The notes beneath the pieces were generated by a model. It ran no database searches and was not told the DNA's origin. It saw nothing but the letters and a program-made list of their open reading frames with translations. The translations under genes and the position numbers were made by a program. Below, piece by piece: positions 56,841 to 64,000 of a DNA stretch of 64,000 nt; within the stretch, counting starts at the first letter, position 1; each line of letters begins with the position of its first letter. This DNA is from Pseudomonadota bacterium (GTDB taxonomy: Bacteria; Pseudomonadota; Gammaproteobacteria; Burkholderiales; Burkholderiaceae_D). The stretch spans positions 8,736 through 72,735 of the forward strand of contig JAEXJM010000021.1 of assembly GCA_023449275.1 (NCBI GenBank), written 5' to 3'.

Positions 56841-57371
56841 ATGAAAATTGGGAAAAATACGGTGGTGACCGTTCACTACAAGTTATCTGATGCACAAAAC
56901 AATATGCTGGAAGACGGGCAGGAACCGATTGTTTATCTGCATGGCGATTATGGCGATACTTTGCCTGCACTTGAAAAGGCTCTTGATGGCCAGGATGTCG
57001 GTTACAAGACCATCATTCAGGTAGAGCCGGAAGATGCCTTTGGAGAATATGATTCGTCCCTGTTGAAAATTGAGGAAAGGGAACTTTTCCCTGAAACCCT
57101 TGAAATCGGAATGCAGTTTGAAGGCATCCCCGATAATGCCGATCCGGATGAGGAACCTGCCATTTATGTCGTGACGGATATTGCCGATGGCAAGGTGGTG
57201 CTTGATGGTAACCATCCATTGGCAGGAATCGCTCTCCGTTTCGAATTGACCGTAACGGATGTTCGTGCAGCAACAGAAAAGGAAATTGAACAGGGCCATG
57301 TCAATGATGTTGACGACCAGGATGACGATGAGGGCGGAAATGATCATTTTCGAAGCATCGTTTTGCATTGA
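56841..57371 (+). CDS. SlyD-type FKBP peptidyl-prolyl isomerase
   Basis: 176 residues. FKBP fold with VVTVHYKLSDAQNNMLEDG and KALDGQDVGYKTIIQVEPEDAFGEYDSSL, and the inserted flap (IF) domain (GMQFEGIPDNADPDEEPAIYVVTDI). The C-terminal tail is Asp-rich with a few His (DDQDDDEGGNDH), a poorer metal tail than E. coli SlyD. It acts as folding helper in the cytoplasm. Confidence 0.88.
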   Translation: MKIGKNTVVTVHYKLSDAQNNMLEDGQEPIVYLHGDYGDTLPALEKALDGQDVGYKTIIQVEPEDAFGEYDSSLLKIEERELFPETLEIGMQFEGIPDNADPDEEPAIYVVTDIADGKVVLDGNHPLAGIALRFELTVTDVRAATEKEIEQGHVNDVDDQDDDEGGNDHFRSIVLH

Positions 57372-57454
57372 CTAAGTTATTGTTTCATTGCCATGATTGA
57401 CCAGTATTATCCGGTCAAGCTAAAATATCAGATTGCTTGAATTCAGGGAGCAAC

Positions 57455-58213
57455 ATGCAGCGTAAACTGATTGTCGGAAACTGGAAGATGAATGGCAGCC
57501 TCGCCATGAATGCCGAATTGTTGAATGGCATCAGGGATGGGCTGGCAGGTATCGACTGTGATCTGGCGATCTGTGTTCCTTTTCCATATCTGTCACAGTG
57601 CCAGAGTGCGATGAAAGGTACCGATGTCGCCCTTGGAGCTCAGGATGTGTCCGCTCATGCCGTGGGAGCTTATACCGGTCAGGTATCGACGCGAATGTTG
57701 CTGGATTTCGGTTGCAAATATGTCATTGTCGGTCATTCGGAGCGGCGCGAGTACTGTAACGAATCCGACGAACTGGTTGCCAACAAGGTTCAGAGAGCAT
57801 TGGCGGGGGGCCTGACGCCGATTGTATGTGTCGGTGAATCCCTGTACGACAAGGAAGAAGGGCGAACGGCTGAAGTGGTGGGCAGACAGATCAACGCTGT
57901 TCTGTCGGTCCTTGAGGAAAGAGAAGTTTGCGATATCGTTGTGGCTTATGAGCCAGTCTGGGCGATCGGTACAGGCATTACACCGTCCCCTGTGGCAGTG
58001 GAGGAAGTTCATGCCATGTTGAGAGAACAAATGATACGCAAGAACCCGGATGCGATAGAATGTGTCCGGATTTTGTATGGCGGCAGTATGAAACCGGGTA
58101 ATGCCGAAGAATTGTTGCAAAAGCCTGATATCGATGGTGGCCTGATTGGAGGAGCTTCCCTGAAAGCCTCCGATTTTCTGGCCATTGCGCATCAGGCATC
58201 CCAGTTGGGCTAA
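57455..58213 (+). CDS. tpiA: Triosephosphate isomerase
   Basis: 252 residues from ATG 57455 (GGGAG before). Lys11 in NWKMNGS, His94 in VGHSERREY, and Glu166 in YEPVWAIGTG: the full catalytic set. Interconverts the triose phosphates. Followed by secG 26 bases later. Confidence 0.97.
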   Translation: MQRKLIVGNWKMNGSLAMNAELLNGIRDGLAGIDCDLAICVPFPYLSQCQSAMKGTDVALGAQDVSAHAVGAYTGQVSTRMLLDFGCKYVIVGHSERREYCNESDELVANKVQRALAGGLTPIVCVGESLYDKEEGRTAEVVGRQINAVLSVLEEREVCDIVVAYEPVWAIGTGITPSPVAVEEVHAMLREQMIRKNPDAIECVRILYGGSMKPGNAEELLQKPDIDGGLIGGASLKASDFLAIAHQASQLG

Positions 58214-58239
58214 CCAGTCATTAAAGGAAAAGCAGGAAA

Positions 58240-58644
58240 ATGCTGTATAACATTATTATCATCATTCAGGTTATTTCGGCTCTGGCCATTATCGCCCTGG
58301 TTCTGATGCAGCACGGAAAAGGTGCCGACATGGGGGCAGCTTTCGGTGCGGGTTCATCCGGTAGTGGAAGCCTTTTCGGCGCTTCGGGTTCTTCCAATTT
58401 TCTGTCCAAATCGACGGCCATTGCTGCGGTCATTTTCTTTCTTTCCACACTTGTCATGGTCTATATGGGGCATAGCCGGGTGCCAGCCCAGAGCGGCATT
58501 ATCGAGAAATTGCAGGCTGTTCCGGCAGCTCCTGTAGAACAGCCAAAAGTTCCTGAACCTGCCGTCAGCCTGGAAGCTTCAGGTGCAGCGGCTATCCCGG
58601 GAGCGCAACAGCCGATACAGCAGAACCAAAATACGTCAAAATAA
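58240..58644 (+). CDS. secG: Protein-export membrane protein SecG
   Basis: 134 residues. Two membrane helices (IIIIQVISALAIIALVLMQ; AIAAVIFFLSTLVMVYMG) with the family loop GKGADMGAAFGAGSSGSLFGASGSSNFLSKST between (shortened here). C-terminal Ala/Pro/Gln-rich tail. Subunit of the SecYEG channel. Confidence 0.93.
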   Translation: MLYNIIIIIQVISALAIIALVLMQHGKGADMGAAFGAGSSGSGSLFGASGSSNFLSKSTAIAAVIFFLSTLVMVYMGHSRVPAQSGIIEKLQAVPAAPVEQPKVPEPAVSLEASGAAAIPGAQQPIQQNQNTSK

Positions 58645-58716
58645 ACGTCAATATCGCCCTTTGCCTCATAAATGACTTGATGAAAAGTGCGGTTGTTGAG
58701 ATAATCTAGCTCCTGC

Positions 58717-58801
58717 GCCGACGTGGTGGAATTGGTAGACACGCTATCTTGAGGGGGTAGTGGCGAAAGTCGTGCGAGTTCAAGTCTCGCCGTCGGCACC
58801 A
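58717..58801 (+). tRNA. tRNA-Leu (GAG)
   Basis: Acceptor GCCGACG / CGTCGGC with A and CCA encoded. D-loop with GGTAGAC, anticodon stem CTATC/GGTAG with loop TTGAGGG, so anticodon GAG; long variable arm; T-arm GCGAG-TTCAAGT-CTCGC. Class II tRNA, 85 bases. Confidence 0.95.
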
Positions 58802-58810
58802 AAAGAATTG

Positions 58811-58846
58811 TTAAACCGTATAAGCAAATTGCTTATACGGTTTTTT
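58811..58846 (+). terminator. Terminator after tRNA-Leu
   Basis: AAACCGTATAAGCAA / TTGCTTATACGGTTT, 15-bp arms with hardly any loop, followed by T run. Ends the secG-tRNA transcript. Confidence 0.85.
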
Positions 58847-58995
58847 ATATGCAAGTTTCAACCAGGTCAAATCGGTTCTTCCGTCTTTTTCCGTTATCAG
58901 GAATCCGTTTTTCCTGTTCCTGTTGGCAGGATTGAAAATATTTTGTACTTAATTAAATGACAATCATGTTTCAGTGTTTGTTTGCGGAAATAATA

Positions 58996-59020
58996 TTGTA
59001 AAATTTACAATTTTTGTAAA
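58996..59020. promoter_or_regulatory. TTGTAAA palindrome array
   Basis: TTGTAAA-A-TTTACAA (58996-59010) and TTTACAA-TTT-TTGTAAA (59004-59020), three alternating half-sites, ending 8 bases before the transferase ATG. Likely operator for a dimeric regulator. It may also form a hairpin over the start. Confidence 0.6.
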
Positions 59021-59028
59021 TTGTCATT

Positions 59029-60656
59029 ATGAAAATGCTTTTGCTGGCTTTTCGATTCCTGATCGGATTTCTCTGTCTTTCGGGTTCGTTTTTCCTGGGG
59101 CTTGTATCCAGTTATGAACTGGTCCGGCTCAGCATGTGGCTTTTGCTGATGACATTCGGCATTTCTGGCCTGTTCCTTGTTTTCGGACGTCAGCGTTTGT
59201 CTTCCTTTTCAATGATCACCGTCTGGGCGTATTTTTTCCTTGATGTGTCTGTTAGGGGGTTCAATCGGTTGTATTTCGGATTCCGTCCTGATCCTGTCGA
59301 TTTTTTTACGACGGTTTTCAATACATCCACTCAGGAAGCGTATAACTTTTTTTGTGGAAACTGGCATTCCCTGATCATTTCAGTCGTTTTTTACTGTCTG
59401 GCACTCGTATTGCTCGTTTTCATCGAACGAAAATTGCGCCATCGATTTAATGCCGGTACCACAGGTCAATCGCGTTTGTCACAGAAAGTCATTTTCGGTT
59501 TTATCTGTTTCCTTTTTATTGTTTTACATGCCTTGTCGGCAATGCGACGTGAAAGCCCCATCACTTTCTGGCCCAATCAATACAGGGAATACCAGAATCG
59601 GGCAAAAGAACTGGAACGATTGAGAAAGAACCGGAATATTCATCAAAACGTTTTTCAGAGCCGGTATGCCGGAAAAGAAGCGAACAGAACACTGGTACTG
59701 GTTATCGGTGAGAGTGCCAATCGCAACAATATGTCCGTTTACGGTTACCCACGCGATACGACACCTGAAATGAATCGTATGCAGGATCGCATTACGGTTT
59801 TCAGGGATGTCATTTCTGCCAGTTACATGACAGCGCCGTCACTTTCCATGGCCCTGACTCCTGCGAACAGGCAAGACAGGGACGGATGGAAAGCATTGCC
59901 GGATGTCATTACGATTGCGAAAAGGGCTGGATATAAAACATTCTGGCTGTCCAACCAGAATGCGACTGACGGTTTGCTGACCCTGATAGCGGAAGGGGCG
60001 GATGTTCACCATTTTTGCAATCATGGCAGCGTTATTTCCGAAAGTCCGTATGACGACATCTTGCTGAAACCCTATAAAGAAGCTTTGAATGATCCGGCGC
60101 CTCTGAAATTGATTGTCGTCCATTTGTTGGGCAGCCATTTCCATTACAAATTCCGGTATCCAGAAAAGTATGCCCGTTTCAGCAGTAATGACGATGAAGT
60201 TGCCGTAGAAATGAAAAAGGCGGGGCGTCCGGACTGGATGATCACCAAACGTAATGAGTATGACAATTCGATTCTGTTCACTGATGCCCTGTGGTCGCAA
60301 TTGGCGCAGGAATTGTTTTCCGGTGTCGGTGGCAAGGATTCCGCAAAAGGGAGCGCCTTGCTTTACTTCTCGGATCATGGACAGGAAGTCGGCCATTATC
60401 GCGATCATGGTGGTCCGTCGAAGTCGGATAAAAGTGGCTGGGAAGTGCCTATGGTATTGATGACAACCGACAGACAGGTGGTGCCGAAGTCCGACTTGAG
60501 CAGCGTGCATACCAGATGGACAGACTCGAATCGACATTGTTGGGACTTCTTCATATCGAAACGCCTTTTTATCATGCTGCCGACGATGTTTTAAGTCCCG
60601 TATTTGCCGAAAAGGAACGGGTTATGGAAGACCATCCGTATATTTCAGGAAGCTGA
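59029..60656 (+). pseudogene. Phosphoethanolamine transferase-like protein with C-terminal frameshift
   Basis: Frame 0 gives 521 residues to a stop at 60594. About five membrane helices in the first ~160 residues, then a sulfatase-fold domain with LVLVIGESANRNNMSVYGYPRDTTP (nucleophile position Ser) and LLYFSDHGQEVGHYRDHGG (metal Asp/His). After about 60470 the expected C-terminus is in another frame: LEQRAYQMDRLESTLLGLLHIETPFY... ISGS, ending TGA at 60656. Frame 0 ends in unrelated sequence. Either a real mutation or a sequencing error. Family modifies lipid A or LPS core. Confidence 0.75.
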
Positions 60657-60788
60657 ACGACAGTCGTTCTCTTTCATTGAAACCAGCAAGCTGAAAATAG
60701 AATACATATGAATTTCAAAATCGTTTAAAAGCATGTCTGTTCCATAGTCTTCTTGTTGAAGTGAGTCTGAATAAAATGTATTGCAGGT

Positions 60789-61372
60789 TCATTTATTGTC
60801 TGGCTGCTTTGTCAACCATTGATGAGTTTTCTGGGCTACCCTGAATTTCAAGGTCTCTGAAATATCGTAGCCGATCTGATATTGTGCTTCAGCAATGCCA
60901 TTTTCTACTGCTTTGAGAAACCGTTCGGATGTGATGTATGAATTTTGTGTCATGCCACGCCTGCCTGGATATGGTAAGACAAGAATGTATCGGGCCGGTA
61001 CATAGTAATGGTTTGCCACCTTGCCGGACATTTTGTCCGTTTTTGTAAGGATTCACCAAATGGCGCTCCGTTCCAGCACCTCCTTTTTTGCTGATTGCAA
61101 GAGCCGTTTCCAGGATGCCGAATAATCACTCTCTGTACCTGTTTCTCGTCGTATATAAAGCCAGGATTGAACAGCCCATCCCGATTACCGCTTGCAGCCA
61201 GAGACAGGAATCTTTCAGAAATTTCCGAATAAAAGCCTTTTTGATAAAGCGCCAGGCAAAACGTCATTTCTGGCATGTAAAGAATGCAAACTGACCAAAA
61301 AACAACAACTACAAATAAGCATTTTTCTGAAAAGAAACAATGATTAAGGATTTCTAAAATAGGGTATTGCAT
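60789..61372 (-). pseudogene. Sel1-like repeat protein remnant
   Basis: Fragments in different frames look like one Sel1-repeat protein: an N-terminal hydrophobic stretch, ALYQKGFYSEISERFLSLAASGNRDGLFNPGFIYDEKQ (61372-61130), a piece GTESDYSASWKRLLQSAKKE in another frame, then ITSERFLKAVENGIAEAQYQIGYDISETLKF (60789-61031). Several frameshifts and a stop break it. Repeat family is inferred from pattern. Confidence 0.5.
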
Positions 61373-61449
61373 GGGATTTCACTGTGAATTTCACGTTGTT
61401 TGGGCTATAAGTTTGAAAAGTATCAATTCGGGATTTGCAGTTTATTAAC

Positions 61450-61501
61450 GATACTACGATAAATGTAGTATCTTGCGCGGGCAAAAATTACGATGATCGT
61501 A
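61450..61501. promoter_or_regulatory. Palindromic sites upstream of the XRE regulator
   Basis: GATACTAC-N7-GTAGTATC (61450-61472) and TACGAT-G-ATCGTA (61489-61501). Both contain TACGAT. The second ends 20 bases before the regulator's ATG, so self-control is likely. Confidence 0.55.
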
Positions 61502-61520
61502 GCAAAGTGAAAGAGCTGCG

Positions 61521-61847
61521 ATGTCTGAATCCCATAAATATAATTCCTCGGTTTTTCCGCGCCGTCTGAAAGAAGCGCGGATAAAAGCAGGACTATCCCA
61601 GAAACGGCTTGGAATAGAAGCCGGGATAGATGAGTTCGTCGCCAGCACACGTATCAATCGTTATGAAAAGGGCATCCACCAGGCAGATGAAGCGACGGCA
61701 TCTTTGCTGGCCAGAGTTCTGAAAGTTCCACTGGCCTATTTTTATGCGGATGACAATTCGCTGGCGAACATGATCATTTTATTCAGCAAGCTTACGGCGG
61801 AAGAACAGGAAAGCATATTGATGCTGATGAGTGACCGTCTGAACTGA
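61521..61847 (+). CDS. XRE-family transcriptional regulator
   Basis: 108 residues. HTH_3 domain, residues 12-70 (FPRRLKEARIKAGLSQKRLGIEAGIDE...INRYEKGIHQAD), then a short helical tail (LTAEEQESILMLMSDRLN), typical of small self-regulating DNA-binding proteins. Preceded by two palindromes; followed by a terminator. Confidence 0.88.
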   Translation: MSESHKYNSSVFPRRLKEARIKAGLSQKRLGIEAGIDEFVASTRINRYEKGIHQADEATASLLARVLKVPLAYFYADDNSLANMIILFSKLTAEEQESILMLMSDRLN

Positions 61848-61863
61848 TTGGCACCATAAACCA

Positions 61864-61893
61864 AAAGATGGGATTTGAGAAAACCCCATCTTT
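61864..61893 (+). terminator. Terminator of the XRE gene
   Basis: AAAGATGGG / CCCATCTTT with 12-base loop and T at the end; moderate strength. Confidence 0.6.
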
Positions 61894-62120
61894 ATGGTGT
61901 GTTAGCAGGGGAATTCCCCCATTTTTTGATACGTCATTTCATGAAATTTCCGTTTCGGTGTATCATAGAGCTTTAGTATGTTTGCTAAACGTTTCCTGAT
62001 TCGCTTCGGTTCGGTTTCATCTTTATGTTCAAGATCCAGACTGAATCGTCCTTTGGAAATGCGCGCCATATGGGTGGGCACGGCCCGTCTTTCAACATTT
62101 CCTGTGTACAAGCGTTGAAC

Positions 62121-62480
62121 GTGAATCTAGAAAATTACTTCCCCGTTCTGCTTTTTCTTCTTGTTGCCTTGTTTTTTGGTGTGTTTTCCCTTTTTTTGGG
62201 AAGAGTGCTCGCTCCCCATCGTCCCGATACGGAGAAAAATTCTCCTTACGAATGTGGAATGGTGCCTTTTGACGATGCACGGATGAAGTTCGACGTTCGT
62301 TTTTATCTGATTGCGATTCTGTTCATTCTCTTCGATCTGGAAACGGCTTTTCTTTTTCCATGGGCTTCAGCGATGAAAGATCTGGGCTGGGAAGCATTTG
62401 TCGCGATCATGATTTTTCTGGCAGAACTGGTTGCCGGCTTCTGGTACATATGGAAAAAGGGGGCGCTCAATTGGGAGTAA
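62121..62480 (+). CDS. nuoA: NADH-quinone oxidoreductase subunit A
   Basis: 119 residues from GTG 62121 (the family's usual length; the longer open frame adds an unlike N-terminus). Three membrane helices and KNSPYECGMVPFDDARMKFDVRFYLIAILFILFDLETAFLFPW. First gene of the nuo operon; membrane arm of complex I. Confidence 0.95.
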   Translation: MNLENYFPVLLFLLVALFFGVFSLFLGRVLAPHRPDTEKNSPYECGMVPFDDARMKFDVRFYLIAILFILFDLETAFLFPWASAMKDLGWEAFVAIMIFLAELVAGFWYIWKKGALNWE

Positions 62481-62483
62481 TCT

Positions 62484-62963
62484 GTGGCGATTGACGGTTT
62501 GCTGAACAAGGGATTTGTCACGACGACGCTGGATACGGCCATCAACTGGCTGCGTACCGGGTCGGTATGGCCGGTCTCGTTCGGGCTGGCCTGTTGCGCG
62601 ATCGAGATGATGCACAGCAGCGCGTCTCGTTACGACATGGACCGGTTCGGTACCTTTTTCCGCGCTTCTCCGCGACAGTCCGATCTCATGATTGTGGCCG
62701 GTACGCTCTGTAACAAGATGGCCCCGGCCCTGCGCAAGGTATACGACCAGATGGCCGAACCCCGCTGGGTTGTCTCAATGGGTTCCTGCGCCAATGGAGG
62801 GGGGTATTACCACGATTCCTATTCCGTGGTGAGAGGATGCGACAGGATCGTTCCAGTCGATATTTATGTACCCGGATGCCCGCCGACTGCCGAAGCCCTT
62901 TTGTATGCGCTGATGCAACTGAGAGGGAAAATCCGGCGTACTTCCACCATCGCACGTCAGTAA
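62484..62963 (+). CDS. nuoB: NADH-quinone oxidoreductase subunit B
   Basis: 159 residues, GTG start at 62484. Cluster N2 ligands CC (37-38), Cys102 and Cys132 (SMGSCANGGGYY; YVPGCPP). Last iron-sulfur carrier to quinone. Confidence 0.97.
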   Translation: MAIDGLLNKGFVTTTLDTAINWLRTGSVWPVSFGLACCAIEMMHSSASRYDMDRFGTFFRASPRQSDLMIVAGTLCNKMAPALRKVYDQMAEPRWVVSMGSCANGGGYYHDSYSVVRGCDRIVPVDIYVPGCPPTAEALLYALMQLRGKIRRTSTIARQ

Positions 62964-62975
62964 ACGGAGAAAGGC

Positions 62976-63578
62976 ATGCAGAGAAATCCGGTTGAACTGG
63001 CAGACAGGTTGCGCGCGGTTTTCGGCGCGACGCTTCAGGATCTCACTGAATCTTTCGGTGAAGTGACGATTATTGTCGATAAGGCCGTGTATTACGATGT
63101 TATGCAGCAGTTGCGGGACGATTCCCGATTCCGGTTTGAAGAGCTGATCGATTTGTGCGGTGTGGATTATGCCGGATACGGCAACGGGAAGAAAGAGCTG
63201 AAAGGCAAGCGTTTTGCCGTGGTGGTGCATTTGCTGTCGCTGGCGTTCAATTGCAGGCTGAGAGTCCGTGTTTTTGCCGATGACGACGCTATGCCTGAAG
63301 TGCCTTCGATCATGGGGGTATGGCCAGCCGCCAACTGGTTTGAACGTGAGGCATTCGATCTGTATGGCATTCTTTTCGAAGGACATCCCGATTTGCGCCG
63401 TATCCTGACCGATTACGGTTTTGTCGGTCATCCATTCCGCAAGGATTTTCCGGTTCAGGGGTATGTGGAAATGCGGTATGACGAGAAACAGAAGCGGGTG
63501 GTCTATCAGCCTGTCACGATTGAACCGCGCGAAATCACGCCCAGAGTGATCCGCGATCATGATGGAGGCGGGAAATAA
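62976..63578 (+). CDS. nuoC: NADH-quinone oxidoreductase subunit C
   Basis: 200 residues. FEELIDLCGVDYAGYG, then WFEREAFDLYGILFEGHPDLRRILTDYGFVGHPFRKDFP, the 30-kDa signature. Separate from nuoD (not fused as in E. coli). Stop overlaps the nuoD start. Confidence 0.96.
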   Translation: MQRNPVELADRLRAVFGATLQDLTESFGEVTIIVDKAVYYDVMQQLRDDSRFRFEELIDLCGVDYAGYGNGKKELKGKRFAVVVHLLSLAFNCRLRVRVFADDDAMPEVPSIMGVWPAANWFEREAFDLYGILFEGHPDLRRILTDYGFVGHPFRKDFPVQGYVEMRYDEKQKRVVYQPVTIEPREITPRVIRDHDGGGK

Positions 63579-64000
63579 TGGCCGAGATCCGCAATTACAC
63601 CGTCAATTTCGGCCCGCAGCATCCTTCGGCTCATGGCGTGTTGCGCCTGATTCTGGAACTGGACGGGGAAACGATTGTCCGGGCCGATCCCCATATCGGC
63701 ATGCTGCATCGCGCAACGGAAAAATTGGCCGAACAGCGGACTTACCTTCAGGCATTGCCCTATATGGACCGGCTCGATTATGTGTCGATGATGTGCAGCG
63801 AACATGCCTATGTCATGGCGATCGAGAAAATGCTGGGACTGGAAGTCCCGGTCCGGGCGCAGTATATCCGGGTCATGTTCGACGAGATCACCCGCATCAT
63901 GAGCCACTTGCTGTGGCTGGGAGCACAGGCACTGGATATGGGAGCGATGGCGGTTTTCCTGTATGCTTTCCGCGAACGTGAAGATTTGATGGACTGTTAT
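63578..64000 (+). CDS. nuoD: NADH-quinone oxidoreductase subunit D (cut by window end)
   Basis: First 141 residues seen. NYTVNFGPQHPSAHGVLRLILELDGE, PHIGMLHRATEKLAEQRTYLQALPYMDRLDYVSMM: quinone-binding 49-kDa subunit. ATG overlaps the nuoC stop (TAATG). Confidence 0.95.
   Translation, partial: MAEIRNYTVNFGPQHPSAHGVLRLILELDGETIVRADPHIGMLHRATEKLAEQRTYLQALPYMDRLDYVSMMCSEHAYVMAIEKMLGLEVPVRAQYIRVMFDEITRIMSHLLWLGAQALDMGAMAVFLYAFREREDLMDCY

Noticed and set aside
58717..58801. tRNA-Leu as the prophage attachment site
   Set aside because: The prophage lies 22 kb away, and no integrase or duplicated tRNA end is seen.

Overview
The window looks like the chromosome of a betaproteobacterium of the order Burkholderiales, most likely family Oxalobacteraceae (an Oxalobacter-like organism is my best guess; this is inference from gene order and protein character). 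The evidence is the block dapA-bamC-MBL hydrolase, then slyD-type PPIase, tpiA-secG-tRNA-Leu and nuoABCD at the right end, an order common in that group, with moderate rather than high GC.

About 1-36.5 kb is a prophage of a contractile-tailed phage (DUF3383 sheath, DUF2184 capsid, gp138-type spike). The late genes run leftward from the terminase (20.2 kb) through portal, head, connector, sheath, tube, a G/GT tail chaperone with a -1 slippery site, tape measure and baseplate to a tail fibre cut by the left edge. A leftward early operon (30.7 to 24.2 kb) encodes Cro, a ParB-like protein, a DEAD/DEAH helicase, a primase, NinB, a Ref-like nuclease, RusA and a Q-like regulator. A rightward operon (33.6-36.5 kb) encodes a KilA-N protein, a Sak-like annealing protein and SSB. 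Between them lies the immunity region: an S24 repressor followed at once by a two-gene module (four-helix membrane protein plus ComEC-like metallo-beta-lactamase), which is the place lambda keeps rexAB. Repeated TATAG-N5-CTATA operators sit at both ends of the immunity region. No integrase, lysis gene or att site is visible, so the left end of the prophage is outside the window.

The most unusual prophage features are a solitary type I-C-like CRISPR repeat beside a TerB_N moron gene; a plus-strand structured RNA with its own -10 box and terminator facing a PBECR-type nuclease gene; and two P1-C4-like attenuator leaders ahead of two antirepressor genes (Rha and KilA-N) that share a nearly identical C-terminal domain in inverted orientation 13 kb apart.

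From 36.5 kb on, the genes are housekeeping: MFS and ZIP transporters, ppx, a SulP permease, ppk1, an Hsp20, a degenerate REP-type transposase with nested flanking repeats, gltBD (glutamate synthase), dapA-bamC-MBL, an Ala/Lys-repeat lipoprotein, a SlyD-like PPIase, tpiA, secG, tRNA-Leu(GAG) and nuoABCD (complex I). Between the tRNA and nuoA lies a small, decayed insert: a frameshifted phosphoethanolamine transferase, a Sel1-like pseudogene and an XRE regulator with palindromic sites.
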